Assembly: GCA_902787375.1 (NCBI GenBank)
Contig: CADAGD010000010.1
Span: 1 to 43,533 of the forward strand
Direction: 5' to 3'
DNA: 43,533 nt
Source of the DNA: an uncultured Eubacteriales bacterium
Lineage (GTDB): Bacteria; Bacillota; Clostridia; Christensenellales; CAG-138
Part shown: in pieces, positions 7,233 through 15,269 of the stretch
How positions within the stretch are numbered: position 1 is the stretch's first letter
Layout of the letters: each line of letters opens with the position of its first letter
Notes under the pieces: model-generated
Told to the model about the DNA's origin: nothing
Seen by the model: only the letters and a program-made list of their open reading frames with translations
The model's database searches: none
Position numbers and translations under genes: made by a program

Positions 7233-8405
7233 TCAATCAAGCAGCATATCGTCCTTCTTTATCCAACCTATCTTTCTCATAAGCTCGGACGTGCCGAACG
7301 CGATGAGCGCGGGAAGGACAATATGGAGTGCAAGCACCTTTAAGGTGATACCAAGCCAGCCCTCGCCCATATCAAGCATCGTTATGAACGTGCCTATCTG
7401 ACCGACGAAGCCGCATGTACCCATGCCGGCGTTTATGCCCGTATTGAACATGGGCAGTATGGTAGTCGCAATGGGGCCGAGTATGGCGGCGGCAAGCGTC
7501 GGAGGAATGAGTATGGCAGGATGCCTCATAATATTGGGAACCTGAAGCATGGATGTGCCTATGCCCTGGGACAGCAGACCGCCCACACGGTTCTCACGGA
7601 AGGACGCGACCGCGAAACCCACCATCTGGCAGCAGCAGCCGACCGTCGCGGCTCCCGCGGCAAGCTTGAGTCCGTACGCCGTGTTGGCGTCCATCTCGCT
7701 CGTCACGACGAATATCATGGAGCATATAGCCGCGCTCGATATGGGAGCGGTGAGTATAAGCCCTATCACGACGGATATGATTATTCCCATGGGGACGGGA
7801 CTCATAAATGTAGCAAGCCCTATGACGCCTCCGAGCCACTTCATGAACGCGCCGAGGGGTGCGCCGAGCAGGTATCCGACAAGGCCGCCCGTGATTATCG
7901 AAACGGCGGGAACGACTATTATATCGACCTTGGTCTTGCCGGTTACGGCATTGCCAAGCTCAGCACCGACTATGGCGGCGATATAGGCTCCTATGGGGCC
8001 TGCTCCGCCGGCTCCGCTCGTATAGCCCACGGCACCCGTAACAGCCGCGGAGAACAGCGCAAGGGGCGATACGCCCATGCCATGCGCTATGGATACGCCT
8101 ATGGCTCCGCCAACAACGAACCCGTTCTGAGCGACGGCTACTATCGCCTTGAGGAATACTACGACATTGTAGAGCAGCGTCGCGCCGAAGCCCGCGCCGG
8201 CAAGCACCTCGGAAGCGACCGCTCCCTCAGCCGTGGCAGCGTCATACAACTCCTGTATGGGGAGAGTGAGCAATGTGGCTATGGCTCCCAGTATGGTTCC
8301 TATCAGCAAAGTCGCAAAAAGTCCCTTTGCCATCGCGCCGAGGGCGTCTATAAAGTACCTCTTGGCGTAGCGCGATACCCATGAGCTTTCATTTGTTTTC
8401 TTCAT
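7233..8405 (-). CDS. PTS-IIC-family polytopic membrane protein (PTS_EIIC_2 type)
   Basis: This 390-residue protein is almost entirely hydrophobic, with about ten membrane segments and glycine-rich reentrant-looking stretches such as GYTSGAGGAGPIGAYIAAIVGAEL near residue 127. This resembles the PTS_EIIC_2 family, a group annotated as PTS subunit IIC although the proteins usually stand alone without IIA or IIB partners, as here. The substrate, and whether phosphorylation is involved, are unknown. It is the last gene of a five-gene operon, starting 10 bases after the upstream gene's stop, and is followed by a strong terminator. Confidence 0.8.
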   Translation of the reverse strand: MKKTNESSWVSRYAKRYFIDALGAMAKGLFATLLIGTILGAIATLLTLPIQELYDAATAEGAVASEVLAGAGFGATLLYNVVVFLKAIVAVAQNGFVVGGAIGVSIAHGMGVSPLALFSAAVTGAVGYTSGAGGAGPIGAYIAAIVGAELGNAVTGKTKVDIIVVPAVSIITGGLVGYLLGAPLGAFMKWLGGVIGLATFMSPVPMGIIISVVIGLILTAPISSAAICSMIFVVTSEMDANTAYGLKLAAGAATVGCCCQMVGFAVASFRENRVGGLLSQGIGTSMLQVPNIMRHPAILIPPTLAAAILGPIATTILPMFNTGINAGMGTCGFVGQIGTFITMLDMGEGWLGITLKVLALHIVLPALIAFGTSELMRKIGWIKKDDMLLD

Positions 8406-8415
8406 ATCCGCTACC

Positions 8416-9360
8416 TTACTTCTCCTTGACCTCTGAGCTTTTCTCTTTCTTTTCGAGGTCGTTCAGAACGTCGTCAAGCGTGGGTTCGGTTCCGTCGAAC
8501 TCGAATGCCGCAGAGCTTGTATGCCCGCCCGTTGAGCCCATCTGCGCCTTTGCCTTCTTTTCCTTATCCGTGAATATGCTGTTTATAACGCCTATCAGTA
8601 TAAGAATAACGATCGCAATACCGAGAAGCACATACCTTAGCGTCTTCGTCCAGTCGATATAGCCGAACAGTATTCCGACAACCGCCGTCGCTATAAGCAC
8701 GACGCCTGCAATGACGCTCACTATGCGCATTATGCGCTTGAACTGCTGCTTTTTATCGTCCTTTATGAACTCGTCGCTGAACATGGAGCCGGTACCCCTT
8801 ATGGCGCCCACTATCAGATAGACGCCGACCGCCGCTACGAGTATATCCGTAAGGTCGAAATTGTATTTCTTTATCTGAGCACTGAATTTCGCCTCGCCGT
8901 TGTCGCTTGAAGGATTGACAACGCGCATGGACAGCACATAGGGTTCGGGCGCGGCTGACAGCTTTACTGTGTTGAAGTCCAAATTGACATACTTGCTGCT
9001 CTCCTCGCTGCTCGTTTCAATGCTGAGTATAAGCTGCTCACTCGTTTCATAGGTCTTGCCTTCCGCGTCATAGTACATTGCCTTGAGTGTGTAATCATGC
9101 TCAACATAAAGATTTATACCGCCGTTTATGCAGCTCATCAGGCCCCCGCTCTGAATGGGGTTGCCCTCGCCGTCGGTGACGAAGATGCCGATGCTGTACT
9201 TGTTGCCCGTCGAAGTCTGCTCCGTACTCTCTGCGGCTGCTGTAAGCACTTCCGCCGCCTCCGTCGTGTCAACGCTCTGCTCGGCAAATACCGCCGCGCT
9301 GAACACCAGCGAAAGCACGACTGCCATGAGCAGAACAACCATCCTCTTTGAAACTCTCAT
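8416..9360 (-). CDS. Signal-peptide-bearing membrane protein, function unknown
   Basis: This 314-residue protein starts with a clear Sec signal peptide (basic MRVSKR, hydrophobic core, cleavage near VFAEQ at about residue 27). It has an extracytoplasmic domain of about 135 residues with beta-rich character. Three hydrophobic segments follow, at about 170-190, 212-235 and 240-265, and the C-terminal tail is charged and Lys/Glu-rich. I do not recognise a family. It lies between cysS and the PTS-IIC-like gene with gaps of 12 and 10 bases, so it is co-expressed with both. A partner role with the downstream membrane protein is possible but is inference from position only. Confidence 0.75.
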   Translation of the reverse strand: MRVSKRMVVLLMAVVLSLVFSAAVFAEQSVDTTEAAEVLTAAAESTEQTSTGNKYSIGIFVTDGEGNPIQSGGLMSCINGGINLYVEHDYTLKAMYYDAEGKTYETSEQLILSIETSSEESSKYVNLDFNTVKLSAAPEPYVLSMRVVNPSSDNGEAKFSAQIKKYNFDLTDILVAAVGVYLIVGAIRGTGSMFSDEFIKDDKKQQFKRIMRIVSVIAGVVLIATAVVGILFGYIDWTKTLRYVLLGIAIVILILIGVINSIFTDKEKKAKAQMGSTGGHTSSAAFEFDGTEPTLDDVLNDLEKKEKSSEVKEK

Positions 9361-9372
9361 TTGCTACTCCTT

Positions 9373-10800
9373 TTATATCTTTTTAAGCTTAGCGCCCTCA
9401 GGCGTATCAACTATCAAATATCCCGCCGCCTTTACCTCGTCACGTATGGCGTCGGCGGTTGCCCAGTCCTTGTTCTTCTTCGCCTCGGCACGCTTCACAA
9501 GAAGCTCCTCCAGATGCGCGGTCTCATCGCCGCCGGAAACCTCATCGTTCTTGATTTCACCCTTTTGAAGATCGAGCGACAGCACCGAATCGAATACATC
9601 TATTATCGCAAGCTTCGTCATTGCCGAAATATCCGCCTTCAACACCTCATACAGCAGCGTGAGTCCCATGGAGGTATTGAGGTCGTCGCCCACGGTCTCT
9701 ATGAACCGCTGCTTGTATTCCTCGACCTTTGCCATATCGGCCTCGCCCTTCTCGTCCTTTGCGGCGGCTTTTACGGAAGCAACCCTTGAAATGAGCTTTT
9801 CATACGCCGACGCCGCGTTATCGAGCGACTCATAGGAGAACACGAGCTGCTTCATATAATGGCTTTGCAGGCAGAAAAGTCTGTACGCGAGGGGATCGTA
9901 GCCCTTTTCCTCAAGCGCGGAGACCGTCAGTATGCCGCCCTTGGACTTGCTCATCTTGCCCGACTTGTCATTCAAGTGCCTCGGATGGAACCAATGCCCG
10001 CACCATTCATGCCCTATCGCCGCCTCGGACTGCGCTATCTCGTTCGTGTGATGGGGGAATATGTTGTCAACGCCGCCCGCGTGTATATCAAGGTACTCGC
10101 CCAGATATTTAAGGCTGATGGCAGAACACTCTATATGCCAGCCCGGATAGCCATAGCCCCACGGGGAATCCCAGCGAAGCTCCTGCTCGCCGAATTTGGA
10201 CGTCGTGAACCACAGCACGAAGTCGGACTTATTGCGCTTGTTGGTATCCTCGGTGACGTCGTCGCGCACGCCGACCATCAGATCATCGGCGGAATGCCCG
10301 GTAAGCCTGTAATAATCGTTTGCCTTGGATGTGTCAAAGTACACGTTGCCGCCTGCCATATAGGCATATCCCTTATCGAACAGCACGCTTATGAGGTCTA
10401 TGAACTCCTTTATGCACGAAGTTGCAGGAACGACTGTTTCCGGCTTCGCCACATTGACCTTTTCGCAGTCGGCAAAGAAGGCGTTCGTATAGAACTCGGC
10501 TATCTCCATGGCCGTTTTGCCCTCGCGCTTCGCGCCCTCAAGCATCTTGTCCGCGCCCGTATCGGCGTCGCTCGTCAGATGTCCGACGTCGGTTATGTTC
10601 ATGCCGCGCTTGACCTCGTATCCCGCCAGCCTGAACAGCTTCTCAAGCACATCCTCCATTATGTAGGTTCTGATATTGCCTATGTGCGCATAGTGGTACA
10701 CCGTGGGGCCGCAGGTATACATGGTCAGCTTCCCCGGCTCATGCGTAACCACCGGCTCGACAGACCTTGTCGCGGTATTGTAAAGCTTTATCTGATACAT
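9373..10800 (-). CDS. cysS: Cysteine--tRNA ligase
   Basis: This 475-residue class I aminoacyl-tRNA synthetase charges tRNA-Cys with cysteine. [12 protein letters not shown] is the usual N-terminus, and the ATG at 10800 is preferred because GGAGG lies just before it and inside the longer frame. The zinc/cysteine-binding C30-G-P-T-V-Y, the HIGH-like HYAHIGN at 36-42, GWHIECSA with the second zinc cysteine, and KMSKSKG are all present. The C-terminal anticodon region is slightly compact but complete. It is the third gene of the operon starting with the kamB-like gene, 17 bases after the kamC-like stop. No T-box leader precedes it, so expression depends on the operon promoter. Confidence 0.97.
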   Translation of the reverse strand: MYQIKLYNTATRSVEPVVTHEPGKLTMYTCGPTVYHYAHIGNIRTYIMEDVLEKLFRLAGYEVKRGMNITDVGHLTSDADTGADKMLEGAKREGKTAMEIAEFYTNAFFADCEKVNVAKPETVVPATSCIKEFIDLISVLFDKGYAYMAGGNVYFDTSKANDYYRLTGHSADDLMVGVRDDVTEDTNKRNKSDFVLWFTTSKFGEQELRWDSPWGYGYPGWHIECSAISLKYLGEYLDIHAGGVDNIFPHHTNEIAQSEAAIGHEWCGHWFHPRHLNDKSGKMSKSKGGILTVSALEEKGYDPLAYRLFCLQSHYMKQLVFSYESLDNAASAYEKLISRVASVKAAAKDEKGEADMAKVEEYKQRFIETVGDDLNTSMGLTLLYEVLKADISAMTKLAIIDVFDSVLSLDLQKGEIKNDEVSGGDETAHLEELLVKRAEAKKNKDWATADAIRDEVKAAGYLIVDTPEGAKLKKI

Positions 10801-10817
10801 TAAGACCTCCATATTTA

Positions 10818-12248
10818 TTACGTTTCTATATCTATAAGCTCGGTAAACTCATCGCATACTCCGAGCGCGTGTATTATCGTAACGGCGTCGCGTGGCGGCT
10901 CCTCGGAGGGATCAACCTCGTAAAGACCGTAATCCATAAATTCAGCCAGCATATCGGCTCCGCCGCTGCCTATCTTTGAGCGCAGCACCCCGACGTCGGC
11001 ATTTCTCAAGCCCGCGACCTGATAATGACGTATGGCAAGCTTTGCCACTCCGTCAAAATGCGTGGCTATCACCGCATAGCTGCCCCTGTTGTTGAACAGC
11101 GTTGCCGCCGCCCTGACTATCGCCGCGCCCTCATGCGGATTCGTACCCCTTGCAAACTCATCAAGAAGCACAAGCACATTCCGCTTGCCCTCCGTACCTC
11201 GGAGCATATCGTCAAACGCCTTCATCTCGCCGCCGAAGCTCGAAAGCCCGCTCATGGCGTCCTCCCTGTCCTCGCTGAGTATGAACACATCGTCGAGCAT
11301 GGGTATCTCGGCGTTCCCCGCAAACACGGCAAAGCCGCACATGGCAAGCATCGTATTGAGCGCAAGCGTCTTTATTGCGATGGATTTGCCGCCCATATTG
11401 GCTCCCGTGACGACCACGGAGCCGCGGCTCAGCTCAAGCGAAACGGGTACGAAGCTACGTCCCTTTTCCCTAAGCATACTTGAGAAGCGCGGATTTGTCA
11501 TATCCTCAATTACGAACCGCTCTCCTCCGACGTTCGGTATGACGGCGTTGTATTTGAGCGCGAGTCTCGCTTTGCCCAGCGCGAAATCAAGCCTGCCAAT
11601 GGAGCGGATATTGCTCATCATATCGTCCCGATAAGCCTTCAAGCTATCGCACATATCGGCTCTGACGCGGGCGTTCTCCTCCTCCTCCTGTGCGGCAAGC
11701 TGTGTCCGGCACGCCATGAGTTCATCCGTCGCGCCGTCCTTCTTCATTCGATCGTCCACCTCCCTGCGCTCCCTGCGTATCCGTCCGAGCTTCTCGGAAA
11801 GCCTGTCGGAAACATAGAACGACGGGGAACGTGTTCCGTCCGGGTCTGTTAAATCGAGTGCCTTGGGCATAGCCTTTATATCTATTCCGTTAAGCTTTTC
11901 ACCAATGCCTCTCATCTTGGGAGCTATCAGCTCAAGCTGTAAAAGGAACCTCTTTATCTCAAAAAGCTCGACCTCAGTAAGCGTCCTCAGATTCAGGCTC
12001 TCGACCGATCTTCTTATATCCTTTATCGGCATCAGCAGTCTCATAAGCTCATTTATGCCGTCGGGATCCTTCCCGACCTCATCCATCAGCTCCGCTATAT
12101 TGCGCTGCTCGTCCTTGAGCGCGTTTTTTTCATCCTGCCCATAAAAATGCGGATGCCTTGCAAGCTCCTCGCCATAGGGCGTAAGAAGCTCAATATTGTC
12201 CATCACAAACCGAAAGCCTATGGAGTTAAGCTGATTGCCGTCAAACAT
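10818..12248 (-). CDS. kamC: MutS-like ATPase, KamC-type aminomutase reactivase subunit
   Basis: This 476-residue protein has a MutS-family C-terminal ATPase without the mismatch-recognition domains. Residues 1-270 form a helical, coiled-coil-rich lever part. GANMGGKS at 282-289 is the Walker A loop, and LVLLDE at 359-364 with DEFARGTNP is the Walker B and MutS signature. Length and pairing with the upstream P-loop gene match KamC, the ATPase that with KamB reactivates lysine 5,6-aminomutase, a B12/PLP enzyme of lysine fermentation. Its ATG overlaps the last eight bases of the kamB-like gene, so translation is coupled. The aminomutase genes (kamD/kamE) are not in this window. A MutS2-like role in DNA is the alternative, but the paired organisation argues against it. 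Confidence 0.75.
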   Translation of the reverse strand: MFDGNQLNSIGFRFVMDNIELLTPYGEELARHPHFYGQDEKNALKDEQRNIAELMDEVGKDPDGINELMRLLMPIKDIRRSVESLNLRTLTEVELFEIKRFLLQLELIAPKMRGIGEKLNGIDIKAMPKALDLTDPDGTRSPSFYVSDRLSEKLGRIRRERREVDDRMKKDGATDELMACRTQLAAQEEEENARVRADMCDSLKAYRDDMMSNIRSIGRLDFALGKARLALKYNAVIPNVGGERFVIEDMTNPRFSSMLREKGRSFVPVSLELSRGSVVVTGANMGGKSIAIKTLALNTMLAMCGFAVFAGNAEIPMLDDVFILSEDREDAMSGLSSFGGEMKAFDDMLRGTEGKRNVLVLLDEFARGTNPHEGAAIVRAAATLFNNRGSYAVIATHFDGVAKLAIRHYQVAGLRNADVGVLRSKIGSGGADMLAEFMDYGLYEVDPSEEPPRDAVTIIHALGVCDEFTELIDIET

Positions 12249-13227
12249 ATTTCACATCCATAACGGGGACGTCAACCTCCGCCATTCGCAGAGCCTCCTC
12301 CACCCGTTCCTTAAATTCATATTTATTATAGTGCGTACCGTATGCGGAAAACGGATTGACCGTCACCGCCGCAAGCCTTGTTCCCTTCAGCACCGATACC
12401 CCGCGGGTAAAGCCGAGCAGCTTTTCAAACATCACGGGCTTGAGCAGCAGCCTTGAGGCGTCCTCCGCCACTATCAGCGTATTTTTAAGCAGCTTGCCTA
12501 TGTTGCGAAGTGCCGAAGCCGTGCTGTCCGTAACCGCACCGCGCACTATCAAGACCTTTACTCCCTCGCGCAGTACGGGTATCAGCTCATTAAGCTCGTT
12601 CGCACCCGTAAGCTCGCCGTCACGAACCGCCGTATAGCGCATTACGGACGCTTCTCCGCTATAAACCGGAAGGCTGAAAAGCCTCGCAAAATAAGCCGTA
12701 TCCCCCACCGTTACCGCTATATTCGGATCGTAGGACGCGCCTGAGCTTAGAATGACGCCGTCGCAGAGCGCGGGCGTGCCGAGGGATTTGCGGCTTATGG
12801 CTCCGTCTATGAAAACGCGGTCGCAGCCGAAGCCCAAAAGCTCATCCCTTATGAGCTGCTGATGCTCGGTTATGGACGCGCCGCCGAGCTGCACATAGCC
12901 CGCCGACATAGCCCTGACTATTATTATCTCGCCCATTGGAGTTGACTGTCCCGTTGAGGAAAGTATCTCCATGGATATATCCCCCTGCTTGAGAAGCCCC
13001 TCTGCCGTGGCAATTACGGTTCCCCTGCCGACAAATATCTCAGGCTTTTTGGTATTGGTGACAAGGTCGCTCCTCTCGCCGTCACGGCCTATCGAAGTCA
13101 ACCCCAGTATCTCGTCATGCTTCTCGCATTCCTCTATGAGTACGTTTAAAACCGTGGTCTTGCCCGCATTCTTGCACATGCCTATTACGGATAATGTTTT
13201 TATGCCATTCATGTATTCATAGATCAT
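12241..13227 (-). CDS. kamB: KamB-type aminomutase reactivase subunit (P-loop protein)
   Basis: This 328-residue protein has a P-loop G16-M-C-K-N-A-G-K-T-T25 near its N-terminus, of the G-x4-GK-T class seen in metal and cofactor chaperone NTPases. The rest of the chain alternates short strands and helices with no membrane segments. Size, start and tight coupling to the MutS-like gene fit KamB of the lysine 5,6-aminomutase reactivase, which by analogy uses ATP to exchange a damaged cobalamin in the aminomutase. The start at 13227 follows CGGAGG with nine bases between, and an internal Met6 is also possible. It heads a five-gene operon from the promoter at 13248-13276. The family call rests on recalled resemblance and on context. 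Confidence 0.72.
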   Translation of the reverse strand: MIYEYMNGIKTLSVIGMCKNAGKTTVLNVLIEECEKHDEILGLTSIGRDGERSDLVTNTKKPEIFVGRGTVIATAEGLLKQGDISMEILSSTGQSTPMGEIIIVRAMSAGYVQLGGASITEHQQLIRDELLGFGCDRVFIDGAISRKSLGTPALCDGVILSSGASYDPNIAVTVGDTAYFARLFSLPVYSGEASVMRYTAVRDGELTGANELNELIPVLREGVKVLIVRGAVTDSTASALRNIGKLLKNTLIVAEDASRLLLKPVMFEKLLGFTRGVSVLKGTRLAAVTVNPFSAYGTHYNKYEFKERVEEALRMAEVDVPVMDVKYV

Positions 13228-13247
13228 GACCTGATACCTCCGATTGT

Positions 13248-13276
13248 ATTATAACATCTTCCACACCCGATTTCAA
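13248..13276 (-). promoter_or_regulatory. Promoter of the kamB-kamC-cysS operon
   Basis: On the minus strand TTGAAA (13276-13271) and TATAAT (13253-13248) have a 17-base spacer, about 20 bases before the start codon. The leader is very short, so no long attenuator can be present. Confidence 0.75.
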
Positions 13277-13320
13277 ATAATATAGTTAAAACATTTGCAA
13301 TATCAGCGTCTTGCATCCGG

Positions 13321-13349
13321 TTGTGTTATTGGGGGAATTATGTTAAAAT
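13321..13349 (+). promoter_or_regulatory. Promoter of the dCMP deaminase-thyX pair
   Basis: TTGTGT (13321-13326) and TAAAAT (13344-13349) have a 17-base spacer, about 30 bases before the ATG at 13379. It diverges from the kamB-side promoter. Confidence 0.6.
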
Positions 13350-13378
13350 CATTAAAACACGGTCAAGGAGGCTAAAGA

Positions 13379-13810
13379 ATGCACCGCATATCCAAGGATG
13401 AATACTATCTCGGCATTGCCGCCGCGGTATCCCAACGCTCGACATGTCTGCGCCGCAGGTATGGCGCCGTTATAATAAAGAACGACGAGATAATCTCTAC
13501 CGGCTACAACGGCGCGGCAAGGGGCGAGCCCAACTGCTGCGACATCGGTGAATGCTGGCGTGCCAAAAACAACATCCCACATGGCGAGCAGTATGAAAAA
13601 TGTGTTGCCGTACACGCCGAGCAGAACGCCATAATCTCCGCCGCAAGGCGCGATATGCTCGGCTCCACTCTGTACCTTGCCGGCTTCGATGAGAACGGGG
13701 AGATGGCAAATCCCGCGCCATGTCTTATCTGTTCGCGCCTCATAAGGAACGCGGGCATAAAGGAGATAGTCGTACGCACCGAAAACGGCATAGAAAAGCA
13801 TGAGCTGTGA
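13379..13810 (+). CDS. Deoxycytidylate (dCMP) deaminase family protein
   Basis: This 143-residue zinc-dependent deaminase has the catalytic H79-A-E81 and the zinc cysteines in P114-C-L-I-C118. Extra cysteines and histidines between residues 53 and 68 (NCCDIGEC, PHGEQY) are typical of dCMP deaminases such as the ComEB group, which bind a second zinc. The enzyme converts dCMP to dUMP, the substrate of thymidylate synthase. The next gene, 27 bases downstream, is thyX, so the two form a compact dTMP-making pair. The ATG follows AAGGAGG with an 8-base gap. Cytidine or tRNA deaminase activity is less likely given the ComEB-like pattern and the neighbour. Confidence 0.9.
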   Translation: MHRISKDEYYLGIAAAVSQRSTCLRRRYGAVIIKNDEIISTGYNGAARGEPNCCDIGECWRAKNNIPHGEQYEKCVAVHAEQNAIISAARRDMLGSTLYLAGFDENGEMANPAPCLICSRLIRNAGIKEIVVRTENGIEKHEL

Positions 13811-13837
13811 TAAAAAGGAAAGGTATGAGCTTTAAAT

Positions 13838-14452
13838 ATGAATATAATAGAACCCGGCTTTGAAATAATAACCCCCATCGACCGCGAAACGGTCTACCGT
13901 CACATAGAGCTTTGCGGCAGGGTATGCTATAAATCCGAGGGCAATATCGATGAGGGCAGCGCGGAGCGGCTTATAAAAAGTATGCTCGCACGCGGACACG
14001 AAAGCCCCATAGAGCATTTCCAGATAAGCGTCCGTATCGTAACTGACCGCGGCGTTTCCCACGAATGGGTACGCCACCGCATAGCCAGCTATTCACAGGA
14101 AAGCACGCGCTACTGCAACTACTCAAAGGACAAATTCGGAGCGGAGATAACATTCATAAAGCCCGCAAGGCTGGAATGCGGAACCGCCGAATACGACGCA
14201 TGGGCGGCTGCCATGGCAAACGCCGAAAGGAGCTATTTCGAGCTTATCAATCTCGGCGTCGCTCCCGAAACCGCAAGGAGCGTGCTGCCCAACTCGTTAA
14301 AAACCGAGTTCATCTGCACCATGAATCTGCGCGAGTGGAGGCATTTCTTCGCCCTCCGCACAGCACCCGCCGCGCATCCCGATATGCGCGCCGTCGCCTG
14401 CCCGCTCAAAGCGCGGTTCGCGGAGCTGCTGCCCGTATTCTTCGGTGAGTGA
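13838..14452 (+). CDS. thyX: FAD-dependent thymidylate synthase ThyX
   Basis: This 204-residue protein carries the ThyX signature R79-H-R-I-A-S-Y-S-Q-E-S-T-R-Y92 (RHRxxSxxxxSxRY), which holds dUMP and the flavin. It also has a conserved H-E-S-P-I-E-H segment at residues 54-60. ThyX uses NADPH, FAD and methylene-tetrahydrofolate to make dTMP and releases tetrahydrofolate, so dihydrofolate reductase is not strictly needed. It is somewhat short compared with many ThyX proteins (about 220-250 residues), but both ends look complete. The upstream dCMP deaminase supplies dUMP. A terminator follows about 20 bases after the stop. No thyA is seen in this window. Confidence 0.95.
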   Translation: MNIIEPGFEIITPIDRETVYRHIELCGRVCYKSEGNIDEGSAERLIKSMLARGHESPIEHFQISVRIVTDRGVSHEWVRHRIASYSQESTRYCNYSKDKFGAEITFIKPARLECGTAEYDAWAAAMANAERSYFELINLGVAPETARSVLPNSLKTEFICTMNLREWRHFFALRTAPAAHPDMRAVACPLKARFAELLPVFFGE

Positions 14453-14473
14453 TGAAGGCTTGGAAAATAAAGA

Positions 14474-14510
14474 GGCTGCCACGGGCAAATTGTCTGTGAC
14501 AGCCGTTTTA
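14474..14510 (+). terminator. Intrinsic terminator after thyX
   Basis: GGCTGCCAC (14474-14482) pairs with GTGACAGCC (14496-14504) with one mismatch, followed by GTTTTATT. The convergent methyltransferase gene ends at 14520, so the hairpin may serve both strands. Confidence 0.75.
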
Positions 14511-14519
14511 TTCTGTTCT

Positions 14520-15269
14520 TTACTCACTCAGCTTATATATCAGTATCGCGGCGGCGATCGCTGCATTAAGGCTTTCGGCTCTGCCCTTCATGGGAAGTCT
14601 GTAAAGCTCACAGAGGTCTGCGACCTCATCGGAGGCTCCGTTGGCCTCATTGCCGATCACAAGCACCTTTGAGCATCCGGTGGCGGGAAGCGTTTCGCTG
14701 CCATTCAGGTGACCGCAGACGAGGCTGAAGCCCTGCTCCTTCAAAAGCGGAAGCTCCTGCGTCAGGACGCCCTGCCATATGGGTATGTGATAGGTGGAGC
14801 CCATAGCGGCTCTCATGGTCTTTGTCGAGAACGGGTCTGCGCTGCCCTCGCCAAGCAGTATTCCGACCGCACCGAAGGCGTCCGCCGTGCGCAGCACCGT
14901 TCCGAGGTTGCCTGGATCCTGAATGCGGTCAAGCGCGACTATGAGCCCCGTCGGATATTTCGCGGGCGGCGTCGTATCGGGCGTTTTCACGGCGGCACAG
15001 ATTCCCTGCGGCGAATCGGTATCGCAGACCGCCTCCATTATCTCGTTTGTGACCTCCGTAAAAGGAATTCCCATGCCCTCGATCCTTGTTTTGACGGCGT
15101 CGTTCCATTGGGCGACAAGCACGGTATCGGGTACTATACCCGAAGCGAGCGCATCGAATACGAGCCTTTCGCCCTCTATCAGATGAAGCCCCATCTCCCT
15201 CCTGCCCTTGCGGGTATTGAGGGAGCGGAGCCCTTTTATTTTCTCATTTTTTACCGAGGTTATTATCAT
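14520..15269 (-). CDS. TrmH/SpoU-family RNA 2'-O-methyltransferase
   Basis: This 249-residue protein has an N-terminal substrate-binding domain (residues about 1-100, starting MIITSVKNEKIK) and a C-terminal SPOUT knot domain. The three SpoU motifs are visible: ALDRIQDPGNLGTVLRTADAFG near 118, VLVIGNEANGAS near 202 and LPMKGRAESLNAAIAAAI near 225. These enzymes methylate ribose 2'-OH groups of rRNA or tRNA with SAM; the exact nucleotide is not predictable here (RlmB- or YsgA-like). Its ATG overlaps the stop of the Na/Pi cotransporter gene by four bases (ATGA), indicating translational coupling with that unrelated gene. Confidence 0.9.
   Translation of the reverse strand: MIITSVKNEKIKGLRSLNTRKGRREMGLHLIEGERLVFDALASGIVPDTVLVAQWNDAVKTRIEGMGIPFTEVTNEIMEAVCDTDSPQGICAAVKTPDTTPPAKYPTGLIVALDRIQDPGNLGTVLRTADAFGAVGILLGEGSADPFSTKTMRAAMGSTYHIPIWQGVLTQELPLLKEQGFSLVCGHLNGSETLPATGCSKVLVIGNEANGASDEVADLCELYRLPMKGRAESLNAAIAAAILIYKLSE

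Noticed and set aside
10818-12248. Mismatch-repair MutS or MutS2
   Set aside because: Lacks mismatch-recognition, connector and Smr domains, and is coupled to a KamB-like P-loop gene, so the KamC-type assignment fits better.
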